From NCBI GenBank assembly GCA_963709655.1, contig CAVPXF010000056.1, forward strand, positions 124,001 through 188,000: 64,000 nt of DNA, in the 5' to 3' direction. Source of the stretch: Roseiarcus sp963709655. GTDB lineage: Bacteria; Pseudomonadota; Alphaproteobacteria; Rhizobiales; Beijerinckiaceae. Numbering within the stretch: the first letter of the stretch is position 1; the number at the start of each line of letters is the position of its first letter. Shown one piece after another: positions 50,077-58,120 of this stretch. A program made the position numbers and the translations under genes. Under the pieces are notes generated by a model that worked only from the letters and a program-made list of their open reading frames with translations, was not told where the DNA came from and made no database searches.

Positions 50077-51744
50077 TCAACCCTCGGCGATCGCCGGATG
50101 GATGAGGGCGGAAAGCTTCCGGCGCTTGTGGCGTTCGCGCTTCGGCCAGATGAGAAGGCTGACCTTCGCTGGCTCTGTCAGATACTTGTGCGCCTTGGCC
50201 TCGACCAGCTGGTCGGCCTTGGTCACCCGCGTGCGCAAGTGCCGGAGTTCGAGCAGCGACTGGATCAGGAAGGTTTCGACCACCCGGCCAAGCTCTCCCG
50301 CGTCCTCGAACACGCCCCAGGCGAAGGCGCCGTCGCGCTTGCGCTCGAAGCCGATCTCCTGCATCGCCGACAAAAACGCCGCCCTGTCCATCGGGTCGAT
50401 GTGGTATTCGACCGTCACCAGAACGGGGCCCTGCTCCTCGTCGACGGCCCGCCCCAGGACCCGGTCGCGCCAGTGCAGCGAGGGCGAAAGGTCGAGCGCG
50501 GCCGCGGTCTGAAGCTTCTGGCCCCATGTGGCGATCATCGCCACGAACGCGCCGGCCGCGGCGAGATAGAGCGTCGTCGGCAGGCCCCATTCGCTGGCGA
50601 CCTTGCCCCACAAGGCGCTGCCGATCGTCATGGCGCCGAAATAGGCGGTGAGCAGGATCGCCATGCCCCGCCCGCGCACCCAGTCGGGCAGCGCCACCTG
50701 GGCCGACACGAACAGCGTCGTCATCATGATCGTCCACGAGGCGCCGGCGAGGAGGCTCGCCGCCAGCGCCAGACCCAGACCCTTCGCCGCTCCGTACATC
50801 GCGAGCGCGGCGATCGTCCCGAGCGTCGCCAGGATGGCGAGCCGATCCGGACCGAGCCGCTCCTTCAGCCAGCTCAGGCCCAGCGAACCCACGATCGACC
50901 CGAGGCCGATCAAGCCCATCAGGGCGCCGTAGATCGCTGCCCCGTTGTGCATCTGGTTGCGCGCAATCAGCGGCAGCAGCGCCCAGTAGGCGCTGCCGAA
51001 CAGGAAGAAGGCCGCGGCGCGGATGAGGGTCGCGTCCATGTCGCGGTTGTGGCGAACATAGCGAAGGCCGGTTCTGACCGCGTTGGTCAGGCGCTCGGCC
51101 GGCAGCGTTTCCTTCGCCTTCCGCGGCGCTTGCCACCAGACGACAGCCGCCACGATCGCCAGGTTGCCGATGCAATAGCACCAGAACGGAACATCGATGC
51201 TGAACGCCGCGATCGCCAGACCGCCGACCGCCGGACCGATCGCCCGGCTGACGCTGTAGGACGCGTTGTTGACGGCGATTGCGCTGTCGAGGTCGTCCTT
51301 GGGCACAAGCTTCGGGGTGACCAGCTGCCAGACCGGGGCCGCGATCGCGCCGCCGACGCCGAGCGCAAACGTGGTCATGAGCAGGGTCGTCGGCTCGGCC
51401 AGCCCTCCGCTGACGATCACGGCGAAGGCGATCGAAATCGCGGCGACCGCCGCCTGCGCGCCGATCAGGAGGCGACGCGCGTCCACGATGTCGGCGAGCG
51501 CTCCGGCCGGCACGGTCAAGAGGAACATCGGCAGCATGGTCGCGACCTGGACCGCCGAAACCATCATCGGATTGGGATTGAGGTTCGTCATCAACCAGCT
51601 CATCGACGTGTCGAACATCGCGATGCCGACATTGGACACGGAGCTGGCGATCAGGATGACGGTGAACGCGCGATGGCCGAACACGCCCCAACGCGATCGT
51701 CGATCCGCGGACGGCCCGGCTTCGTCGCTGGATTGGCTGGTCAA
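50077..51744 (-). CDS. MFS transporter with C-terminal ABM-like domain (copy 1)
   Basis: A 555-residue MFS protein of the MFS_3 (enterobactin-exporter-like) type, with 10-12 helices ('FLLTVPAGALADIVDARRLL', 'LVTPKLVPKDDLDSAIAVNN', 'SRAIGPAVGGLAIAAFSIDV'). After residue about 430 comes a soluble extension: 'VLVTVEYHIDPMDRAAFLSA', 'RDGAFAWGVFEDAGELGRVV' and 'ETFLIQSLLELRHLRTRVTK', resembling the antibiotic-biosynthesis-monooxygenase (ABM) dimeric fold. The same layout occurs in the copy at 52830-54473. Start TTG 51744. Transported compound unknown; the stop is 3 bp from the convergent trehalase. Confidence 0.88.
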   Translation of the reverse strand: MTSQSSDEAGPSADRRSRWGVFGHRAFTVILIASSVSNVGIAMFDTSMSWLMTNLNPNPMMVSAVQVATMLPMFLLTVPAGALADIVDARRLLIGAQAAVAAISIAFAVIVSGGLAEPTTLLMTTFALGVGGAIAAPVWQLVTPKLVPKDDLDSAIAVNNASYSVSRAIGPAVGGLAIAAFSIDVPFWCYCIGNLAIVAAVVWWQAPRKAKETLPAERLTNAVRTGLRYVRHNRDMDATLIRAAAFFLFGSAYWALLPLIARNQMHNGAAIYGALMGLIGLGSIVGSLGLSWLKERLGPDRLAILATLGTIAALAMYGAAKGLGLALAASLLAGASWTIMMTTLFVSAQVALPDWVRGRGMAILLTAYFGAMTIGSALWGKVASEWGLPTTLYLAAAGAFVAMIATWGQKLQTAAALDLSPSLHWRDRVLGRAVDEEQGPVLVTVEYHIDPMDRAAFLSAMQEIGFERKRDGAFAWGVFEDAGELGRVVETFLIQSLLELRHLRTRVTKADQLVEAKAHKYLTEPAKVSLLIWPKRERHKRRKLSALIHPAIAEG

Positions 51745-51969
51745 TCGGCGCTCCGCCCTTTAAGCCGCTGGCGGCCCTGGGGGGGCGGCCGCGATGGCAG
51801 ATGGCAAGGCTTTTCGACGATTTCAAGCCGCTGCCGCCATGCGCCGCCGCCGAACGCGATCATATCGCAGGACGAGACTTGTTTTCGTTCGCTCGACGGC
51901 TTACCTCCGGCCGGCCGCTCCGCGCTCGGCTTTCCTCGAACGGGACGGGTTTCCGGCGCGGAGGACAGA

Positions 51970-52797
51970 TTGGCGCTCTCCACCCTCATGGTCGTGATGC
52001 GCGTTGGCCAGTCCAACGCGGCGCTCATGGCGGTTGTCGCCGATCTCGCGAAGCGGTTCGGCTCGCGAGTTGTGGGCGTCGCGGCCCGCCAGGTTTCTAC
52101 CCACGCCTATGTCCGCGGCGCCGGCCCGTTCGAACCGCAAGACTACGACCCGCACAAGTTCGTCGACGAGGCGCGGGCGGCGGAAGACGAGTTCCGGGCC
52201 GCGCTCGCCGGGCTTGGGTCCCTCGACTGGCGGATGCAGATGACCTCAGGACCGGCGCAGGACTATGTGGCCGGCGAAGCCCGCTGCGCCGATCTCGTCG
52301 TCGCCGCTTTCGACGGGCGCGAGCGGTCCTTCTTCCCCTCCGGGCAGGCCGAAATCGGCGACCTTGTGATGCCCCTCGGGCGGCCGATCCTCATCGCCCC
52401 CGCGGGCGTGACCGGTTTCGCGTTCCGGCAGGCCCTGGTCTGCTTCAAGGAGGTGCGCGAGGCGCGCCGGGCGCTGGCCGACTCGCTGCCGTTCCTGCAG
52501 GCGATGCAGCATGTCCATGTGGTCGAGGTTACCGAGGCCGGAGGGACGGAGGGCGCCGGGCGCCGGCTGAACGACGTCAAGGCCTGGCTGGCTTTCAACG
52601 GCGTCGAGGCGGACTGCGAGGCGGTCCCCCTTGTCGGCGGATTGGCCGAACAGCTCGCGACGCTGGCGGCGGATTTGAGGGCGGACCTCGTCGTCGCCGG
52701 CGCCTTCGGCCACAGCCGTCTGCGCGAATGGGCGTTCGGCGGCGTGACCCGTGACTTTCTCCTGCGCAGCGACCGCTGCGTGCTGTCGTCTCACTAG
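51970..52797 (+). CDS. Tandem universal stress protein (UspA family)
   Basis: A 275-residue protein with two Usp folds: residues 1-140 ('STLMVVMRVGQSNAALMAVV', 'ADLVVAAFDGRERSFFPSG', 'PILIAPAGV') and 145-275 ('QALVCFKEVREARRALADSL', 'DLVVAGAFGHSRLREWAFGG', 'TRDFLLRSDRCVLSSH'). Only the second half has the Gly-x2-Gly-like nucleotide-binding pattern. The start is TTG 51970 after GGAGGACAGA; the upstream continuation of the frame is antisense to the MFS gene. It lies between two divergent MFS paralogues, 33 bp before the second. Confidence 0.85.
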   Translation: MALSTLMVVMRVGQSNAALMAVVADLAKRFGSRVVGVAARQVSTHAYVRGAGPFEPQDYDPHKFVDEARAAEDEFRAALAGLGSLDWRMQMTSGPAQDYVAGEARCADLVVAAFDGRERSFFPSGQAEIGDLVMPLGRPILIAPAGVTGFAFRQALVCFKEVREARRALADSLPFLQAMQHVHVVEVTEAGGTEGAGRRLNDVKAWLAFNGVEADCEAVPLVGGLAEQLATLAADLRADLVVAGAFGHSRLREWAFGGVTRDFLLRSDRCVLSSH

Positions 52798-52829
52798 ACC
52801 CCTCGCGAGGGAGGCGCCAAGAGCGACGC

Positions 52830-54473
52830 ATGCAGACGCCCGTCCCGGAGACGTCGGCCGACCGCCGAACGGCGTGGCTCGGCGCATTCGCGCATCTGCC
52901 GTTTGCCGTCGTCTGGCTCGCCAGCGCCATCGCGCTGGTCGGAATGTCGATGTACGACACGACGTCGGGGTGGCTGATGACCACGCTCGATCTCAATCCG
53001 TTGGCCGTGTCGCTGGTTCACGCTGCGACCAATCTGCCGATGTTCCTGTTCACCCTGCCGGCGGGCGCGCTCGCCGACATCGTCGATCCGCGCCGGCTCA
53101 TCCTTTATATCTCCTGCGCGATCGCCGTTCTGATCGTGGCGTTTGCAAGCCTCGTGTCGGCGGATCTTGCCTCGCCTGTCTCGCTGCTCATGACGACTTT
53201 TCTTCTGAGCGCGCTCTGGTCGGTGAACTCGCCGTCCTGGCTGGCGATCCTTCCGGCGCTCGTCCCGCGATCCGACCTGCCGGGGGCGATGGCCGCCAAC
53301 GGCGTCGCCTACAACCTGAGCCGCACCATCGGCCCGGCGCTCGCCGGCCTCGTCATCGCGAAACACGGCCTGTCGGCGCCATACTGGGCCTTCGCGCTCG
53401 CCAATGTCGTGGTGATCGCGGCGCTCTTGTGGTGGCGGGCGCCGCCGAAGCCGACCGCGACCCTGCCGGCCGAGCGGCTGACCGGCGCGGTGCGCACGGG
53501 AATCCGGCACGCCATCAACAACCGGCTCTTCCGCGCAACCCTGGTCAGGACGTTGGCGGTCTACCCGTTCGCCGCCGCCTATTTCGGCCTCATGCCGCTG
53601 ATCGCCCGCGATTCCGGCGAGGGCGCGGAGAGCTATGGCGTGCTGCTCAGCATGATCAGCGCCGGCGCGCTGTTCGGCTCGCTGGCGCACCGGCGCCTGC
53701 GGCCGTTCGTCAATCTCGACTGGATGGCTGCGCTCGGATCGCTCGGCACGGCGGCAGCGCTGTTCCTGTTCGGTTCGGCGCATGAATTCCCCGTGCTGCT
53801 CGGCGCCGGCTTCTGCGCCGGCGCGGCGTGGGTGCTGGTCCTCACGAGCCTCTATGTCTCGGCGCAGAACGTCCTGCCGCAATGGGTCCGCGGCCGCGGC
53901 CTGGCGATCTTTCTCACCGTCATCTTCGGGGCCGTCGCGGTCAGCAGCGCGGCCTGGGGCCAGGCGGCGGCGAACTTCGGCGTCGACCACGCGCTCATCG
54001 CCGCGGCCGCCGGCGCGCTTCTTGGCATCCCGCTGACCTGGCCCTGGAGACTGCACAACGCCGAGGCGATCGACCTCACGCCGTCGCTTCACTACAAGTC
54101 GCCGCCTTCGGTCGAGGAGATCCCCGACGACCGCGGCCCGGTGCTGGTGAAGATCGACTACCGCATCGATCCGAAGGACCGCGAGCGCTTTCTGCGCGCC
54201 GTCGACGAACTGGGCGAACAGCGCCGTCGCGACGGCGCCTTCGCCTGGGGCGTGTTCGAGGACCTGGAGGAGTTGGGGCGGTACGAGGAGGCCTACATGA
54301 TCGGATCGTGGCTCGAGCTCTTGCACTTTCGCGAGCGGGTGACCAAAGAGGACCGCGTGATCGAGGACGACATCCGAACCATGCTGACCCAGCCGCCGAA
54401 GCTCGAATTTCTCGTCGCCGCCGAGCGCAACGCGCATCGGAGCGCCGGGCCCGGCGCGACTGCTGGAGCGTGA
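52830..54473 (+). CDS. MFS transporter with C-terminal ABM-like domain (copy 2)
   Basis: A 547-residue paralogue of the MFS protein at 50077-51744. The N-terminus 'AWLGAFAHLPFAVVWLASAI' leads into the same helices ('FLFTLPAGALADIVDPRRLI', 'SRTIGPALAGLVIAKHGLSA', 'QWVRGRGLAIFLTVIFGAVA'). The same soluble extension follows ('VLVKIDYRIDPKDRERFLRA', 'RDGAFAWGVFEDLEELGRYE', 'LLHFRERVTKEDRVIEDDIR'). The transport specificity is unknown. It follows the Usp gene by 33 bp and precedes the NAD(P)H:quinone oxidoreductase-like gene by 4 bp, suggesting one transcript of the three. Confidence 0.88.
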   Translation: MQTPVPETSADRRTAWLGAFAHLPFAVVWLASAIALVGMSMYDTTSGWLMTTLDLNPLAVSLVHAATNLPMFLFTLPAGALADIVDPRRLILYISCAIAVLIVAFASLVSADLASPVSLLMTTFLLSALWSVNSPSWLAILPALVPRSDLPGAMAANGVAYNLSRTIGPALAGLVIAKHGLSAPYWAFALANVVVIAALLWWRAPPKPTATLPAERLTGAVRTGIRHAINNRLFRATLVRTLAVYPFAAAYFGLMPLIARDSGEGAESYGVLLSMISAGALFGSLAHRRLRPFVNLDWMAALGSLGTAAALFLFGSAHEFPVLLGAGFCAGAAWVLVLTSLYVSAQNVLPQWVRGRGLAIFLTVIFGAVAVSSAAWGQAAANFGVDHALIAAAAGALLGIPLTWPWRLHNAEAIDLTPSLHYKSPPSVEEIPDDRGPVLVKIDYRIDPKDRERFLRAVDELGEQRRRDGAFAWGVFEDLEELGRYEEAYMIGSWLELLHFRERVTKEDRVIEDDIRTMLTQPPKLEFLVAAERNAHRSAGPGATAGA

Positions 54474-54477
54474 CGGC

Positions 54478-55062
54478 TTGCGCGTTCTCGTCGTCTACGC
54501 TCATCCTCTCGAAACGAGCTTCCTGTCGGCGGTCCATGTCCGCGCGGTCGAGGCGCTCAGGACCCGCGGCCACGATGTCGACGACCTCGACCTCTACGCC
54601 GAGCGCTTCGACCCGGCGCTGTCGGCCGAGCAGATGCGCTGCTACGTCGACACGGGCGCCAACACCCGCGAGGTCGCGCCCTATGTCGCGCGGCTGCGGG
54701 CGGCCGACGGGCTCGTTCTCATGTTTCCGGTCTGGTTCGACGGCCTTCCCGCGATCATGCAAGGCTACTTCCAGCGCGTGTTCGTGCCAGGGGTCGCGAC
54801 GGTCATCGACGCGGACGGCCTCTTTCATCCCAATCTCGCAAACCTCAAGCGCTTGGCGGCGGTCTGCGCTTATGGCGAGAGCCGGTCCGACATCGCCAGG
54901 AAGGACGACCCGCCGCGGCGCTTCGTGCGCGACAACATCGGCGCGCTGATCGATCCGAACGGGCGCATCGACTATCACGCGCTCTACGGCATGAACTTTT
55001 CGACCGCGCCGCGGCGGGCCGCGTTTCTGCGCAGCGTGGCGCGCGCCTTCGCCGCCTGGTGA
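54478..55062 (+). CDS. NAD(P)H:quinone oxidoreductase-like flavodoxin-fold protein
   Basis: A 194-residue protein of the NQO1/MdaB/KefF flavodoxin-like family. The FMN/FAD phosphate loop is 'LVVYAHPLETSFLSAV', followed by 'HDVDDLDLYAERFDPALS', 'LVLMFPVWFDGLPAIMQGYF' and 'LAAVCAYGESRSD'. These enzymes reduce quinones by two electrons, limiting redox cycling. The start is TTG 54478 with GGAG about 10 bp upstream; it follows the MFS gene by 4 bp. Its 3' end overlaps the GGDEF-EAL gene on the opposite strand by about 79 bp. Confidence 0.87.
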   Translation: MRVLVVYAHPLETSFLSAVHVRAVEALRTRGHDVDDLDLYAERFDPALSAEQMRCYVDTGANTREVAPYVARLRAADGLVLMFPVWFDGLPAIMQGYFQRVFVPGVATVIDADGLFHPNLANLKRLAAVCAYGESRSDIARKDDPPRRFVRDNIGALIDPNGRIDYHALYGMNFSTAPRRAAFLRSVARAFAAW

Positions 55063-57794
55063 GGCGCACGCGGTCCAATTCGAACGCTTGGCGCCCGTCG
55101 GCTCATCAGGCTCGAAATCTTCAGCGCCCTCCGGAACCCCTCGGCGAAGAACATCGACTGGAAATCGGCGGCGGGGACGGGGCGGGAATAGAGGTAGCCC
55201 TGAGCGCAGTCGCATCCCGCCGCGGCGAGCAGGTCGTGTTGGGCTTCCGTTTCGACTCCTTCGGCGATGATTCGGATAGCGAGCTTGTGCGCCATTGCGA
55301 CCATCGCCTCGCAGACTGCATAGTCGCGCCGGCGTTCCGTGAGGCCGGAGACGAAAGCGCGATCGGCCTTGAGGTAGCTGATGTCGAAGTCCTTGAGGTA
55401 CGCGAACGACGAATAGCCGGTGCCGAAGTCGTCGAGCGCAAGCTCGATCCCCGCCTTACGATAGCGGGCAAAATGGTTGCGCACAACTTCCGTGCAGTCG
55501 ATGAGCGCGCTTTCGGTAATCTCGATGATCATCGCGCCCGGCCCCAAGCCCGGCCGGGCGACGAGGCGGTCGAAATTGGCGGCTGCGCCGTCGGACGCCG
55601 CGAGCTGGACGGCCGAGACGTTGACGCTGATCTGGAATTGTGGATCGAACGCGCTGCGCCAGCGTTGCGCCTGAGCGGCGGCGCGGCGAAACACCCAATC
55701 GCCGATCTCGACGATGAGCCCCGTCTCTTCCGCGATCGGGATGAATTCGCTCGGCGGCACGTCGCCGTGTTTGGCATGTCGCCAGCGGGCGAGCGCTTCG
55801 GCCTTGATGACACGGCCCGTGCCGATCTCAACAATCGGCTGATAATGGAGCTCGATCTCGTTATTGGCGAGCGCTTCGTGCAGATCACTGACCAGAGCGG
55901 CGTGGGTCGCGGTCGAGACCTGAAGCATGGGAGCAAAAACGCGAACGCAGTTCCGGCCGGCGCGCTTGGCCGCGTACATCGCCTGGTCCGCGTTGCGCAG
56001 CAGGGTCTCGACGTCCGAGCCGTCGCGCGGACAGAGCGTAACGCCGAGGCTCGCCGAATTGAAGGTGTGCTCGCCGCCAAACTCATAGGGACGCGCGAGC
56101 GCGGCGGCAATCCGCTCGGCCAGCCGCTCGACCTCGGCGAATTCGGCGATCTTGCGCAGCATGACGGTGAACTCGTCGCCGCCGAGCCGAGCCACCAGGT
56201 CGTCGGCGCGCACGCATGAGCGGATGCGCTCGGCGGCTTGGTGCAGAAGCTGATCGCCGACGGCGTGGCCGAAGCGGTCGTTGACGTCCTTGAAGCGATC
56301 GAGATCGATGAAGATGACGGCGATCTGCGCTTTCGTCGCCTCCAATTTGAGGATTTCCCGGCGCAGCGAATCGCAGAAATGGCGGCGGTTCGGCAACTGA
56401 GTGACCGTGTCGAAATTGGCGTGCCGCCAGATCATTTCCTGGGCGCGCTTCTGTTCGGTGGCGTCGGCGAACAGCGCCACAAATCTCGCGCCGCCGTTGA
56501 CCGCGCTGACGCTAACGCGCGCCAGGAAGGGCTCGCCTTCTTTGCGCTTCAGCCAGAGCTCCCCGGCCCAATGGCCGGTCTCGCGAAGCGAGCGCGCCGC
56601 GGCGGCGAGCAGTCCGGCGTCACGTCGCGCCAAGAACCAGCGATCGATCTTCCGGCCTTTCGCTTTGTCGGCGGAAATTCCCGTCAATCTGGCGAACGAC
56701 CGGTTCACGTCGACGATCGAGCGTTGGGCGTCGAAGATCGCCATCCCTTCCGAACTGTTCTCGTAGACCGAGGCGGCGAGCCGGGACTGGACTTGGGCTT
56801 TCGCCTTTGTCGCCGATCGCGCATAGATCAACAGGCCGCCAACCACGCTGGCGATGAGGAAAAGACCCGACACGACCGCGAGATGACTGGCGACCGTGCG
56901 CCACTCGGCCTCGTAGTCGGCGTCCGCCAGGCCGACGACGAGGTAGAGCGGGAATCGTCCGACCTTTCGCGTAGCGAACAGTCTCGTCACGCCGTCGACG
57001 CCGCCGCGCTGGTGATAATGACCGCTGTCGCGCCCGTCTTTGATGAGCCGGACAAGCTCGTTCGTGGGTCCGAGGATGTACGGCTGCTCACTGCGGCGGC
57101 TTTCGACGTGAGGGAAGCGAGCGATCAGCGCCCCGTCCTCGCTCCACAGCGAAACGACGCCATGCGGACCGACGTCCAGCGTCGAAAACATTTGCGTGAG
57201 CTTCTCGACTCGCAGAGCGCTATGCACGTCGCCCTGGAAGGCGCCGTCCGGGCCGGAGAGCCGGCGGGCGAAGAACAGCGTCCAGTTCTCGTGGAGACTG
57301 CCGAATTCCTTGGAAATCACCAGGCCCGAATTCGGGTTGTCCCGGAGTTTGCGAAAGAACTTGCGGTTGGCGTTGTTGATCGGGCTTACGACGTCGTAGA
57401 GCGAAGAATAACGAAGGTCGCCGTTGGCGCCGGAGATGCGTATCGCATCGATTTGTATCAACCGCGCCGCCTGCCGCTCGAGCGTCGCCTGGAGTTGCGC
57501 AGAGTTGAGGCCGCCGGCGTCCAGTTCGCGCTCGTATTCGTCCGCCACCGTTTGCAAGGCGAAATCGATTTGCGAGAAAATTCCCTGGAGGCCGGCGTCG
57601 AGAGTCTTCGAAATATTCTCGGCGTCTTTGCTTGCGTCGCCACTGACGTAAGATTCAAAATCGACGAGAAACGCGCCGACGAGCCCCGCCACTGCGAGGT
57701 TGAGGACGACGACGCAGAGCGCGACGAGGAGGCCCAGCGACCTGGGCGAGCGCACTTCCTCGTTCGCCGGCGACGCCGGCCGGCGAGACCCCAT
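54984..57794 (-). CDS. Membrane-bound GGDEF-EAL protein with periplasmic sensor and PAS domain
   Basis: About 936 residues. An N-terminal helix ('SLGLLVALCVVVLNLAVAGL') and a second near residue 310 ('LAVVSGLFLIASVVGGLLIY') bound a periplasmic sensor resembling a dCache/CHASE-type domain. Then come PAS (about 350-460, 'GMAIFDAQRSIVDVNRSFAR'), GGDEF with intact 'DLVARLGGDEFTVML', and EAL with intact 'KAEALARWRH', 'ALDDFGTGYSSFAYLKDFD' and 'IIAEGVETEAQ'. Both cyclase and c-di-GMP phosphodiesterase sites look competent. ATG 57794 is chosen; a frame to 58013 is open but the extension is weak. No ribosome site is clear. The ligand is unknown. Confidence 0.88.
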   Translation of the reverse strand: MGSRRPASPANEEVRSPRSLGLLVALCVVVLNLAVAGLVGAFLVDFESYVSGDASKDAENISKTLDAGLQGIFSQIDFALQTVADEYERELDAGGLNSAQLQATLERQAARLIQIDAIRISGANGDLRYSSLYDVVSPINNANRKFFRKLRDNPNSGLVISKEFGSLHENWTLFFARRLSGPDGAFQGDVHSALRVEKLTQMFSTLDVGPHGVVSLWSEDGALIARFPHVESRRSEQPYILGPTNELVRLIKDGRDSGHYHQRGGVDGVTRLFATRKVGRFPLYLVVGLADADYEAEWRTVASHLAVVSGLFLIASVVGGLLIYARSATKAKAQVQSRLAASVYENSSEGMAIFDAQRSIVDVNRSFARLTGISADKAKGRKIDRWFLARRDAGLLAAAARSLRETGHWAGELWLKRKEGEPFLARVSVSAVNGGARFVALFADATEQKRAQEMIWRHANFDTVTQLPNRRHFCDSLRREILKLEATKAQIAVIFIDLDRFKDVNDRFGHAVGDQLLHQAAERIRSCVRADDLVARLGGDEFTVMLRKIAEFAEVERLAERIAAALARPYEFGGEHTFNSASLGVTLCPRDGSDVETLLRNADQAMYAAKRAGRNCVRVFAPMLQVSTATHAALVSDLHEALANNEIELHYQPIVEIGTGRVIKAEALARWRHAKHGDVPPSEFIPIAEETGLIVEIGDWVFRRAAAQAQRWRSAFDPQFQISVNVSAVQLAASDGAAANFDRLVARPGLGPGAMIIEITESALIDCTEVVRNHFARYRKAGIELALDDFGTGYSSFAYLKDFDISYLKADRAFVSGLTERRRDYAVCEAMVAMAHKLAIRIIAEGVETEAQHDLLAAAGCDCAQGYLYSRPVPAADFQSMFFAEGFRRALKISSLMSRRAPSVRIGPRAPHQAAKARATLRRNAARRGAVEKFMP

Positions 57795-58120
57795 AAATCT
57801 GATCAGCCGCGGAACGGCCACGACTACGTTTGCCCGTACGCGCCTCGCCACATTGATTGCGGCTCGCGTCCGGGAGTCGGACTTGTCAGCTTCGCGCGCG
57901 CCGACGACGATGCATCTCGCCCAAGCGATCGTCGCAGTTGCGAATGAACGTCGGGTTACCAGATTGACCAGGCCAACATGGGAAAGCCGGCAAAACTCGG
58001 CGCGCTTGCCCAAAACCGGCAGAGGGCCGCTGCAGACTCATCGCACGCGTCCAACCGGTCGGCCGCCCCGTTTGGACTGGGACGAGGGCAGGGCGGCAAG
58101 CGAAAGGTTAACGCCGGCAG
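57795..58120. other. Intergenic region between GGDEF-EAL and GH3 genes
   Basis: 326 bp. The GGDEF-EAL frame stays open to 58013, so part of this may encode extra N-terminal residues. The remainder shows no gene, promoter consensus or repeat that I can support. Confidence 0.35.

Noticed and set aside
48452..51826. A 1,124-codon minus-strand frame across trehalase and the MFS transporter.
   Set aside because: Over 48.4-50.1 kb it is antisense to trehalase, and over 50.1-51.7 kb it is out of frame with the MFS gene. Its translation is Arg/Asp/Gly-rich with no domain.
49357..51969. Upstream extension of the universal stress protein frame.
   Set aside because: It lies inside trehalase and antisense to the MFS gene; a good ribosome site supports TTG 51970 as the start.
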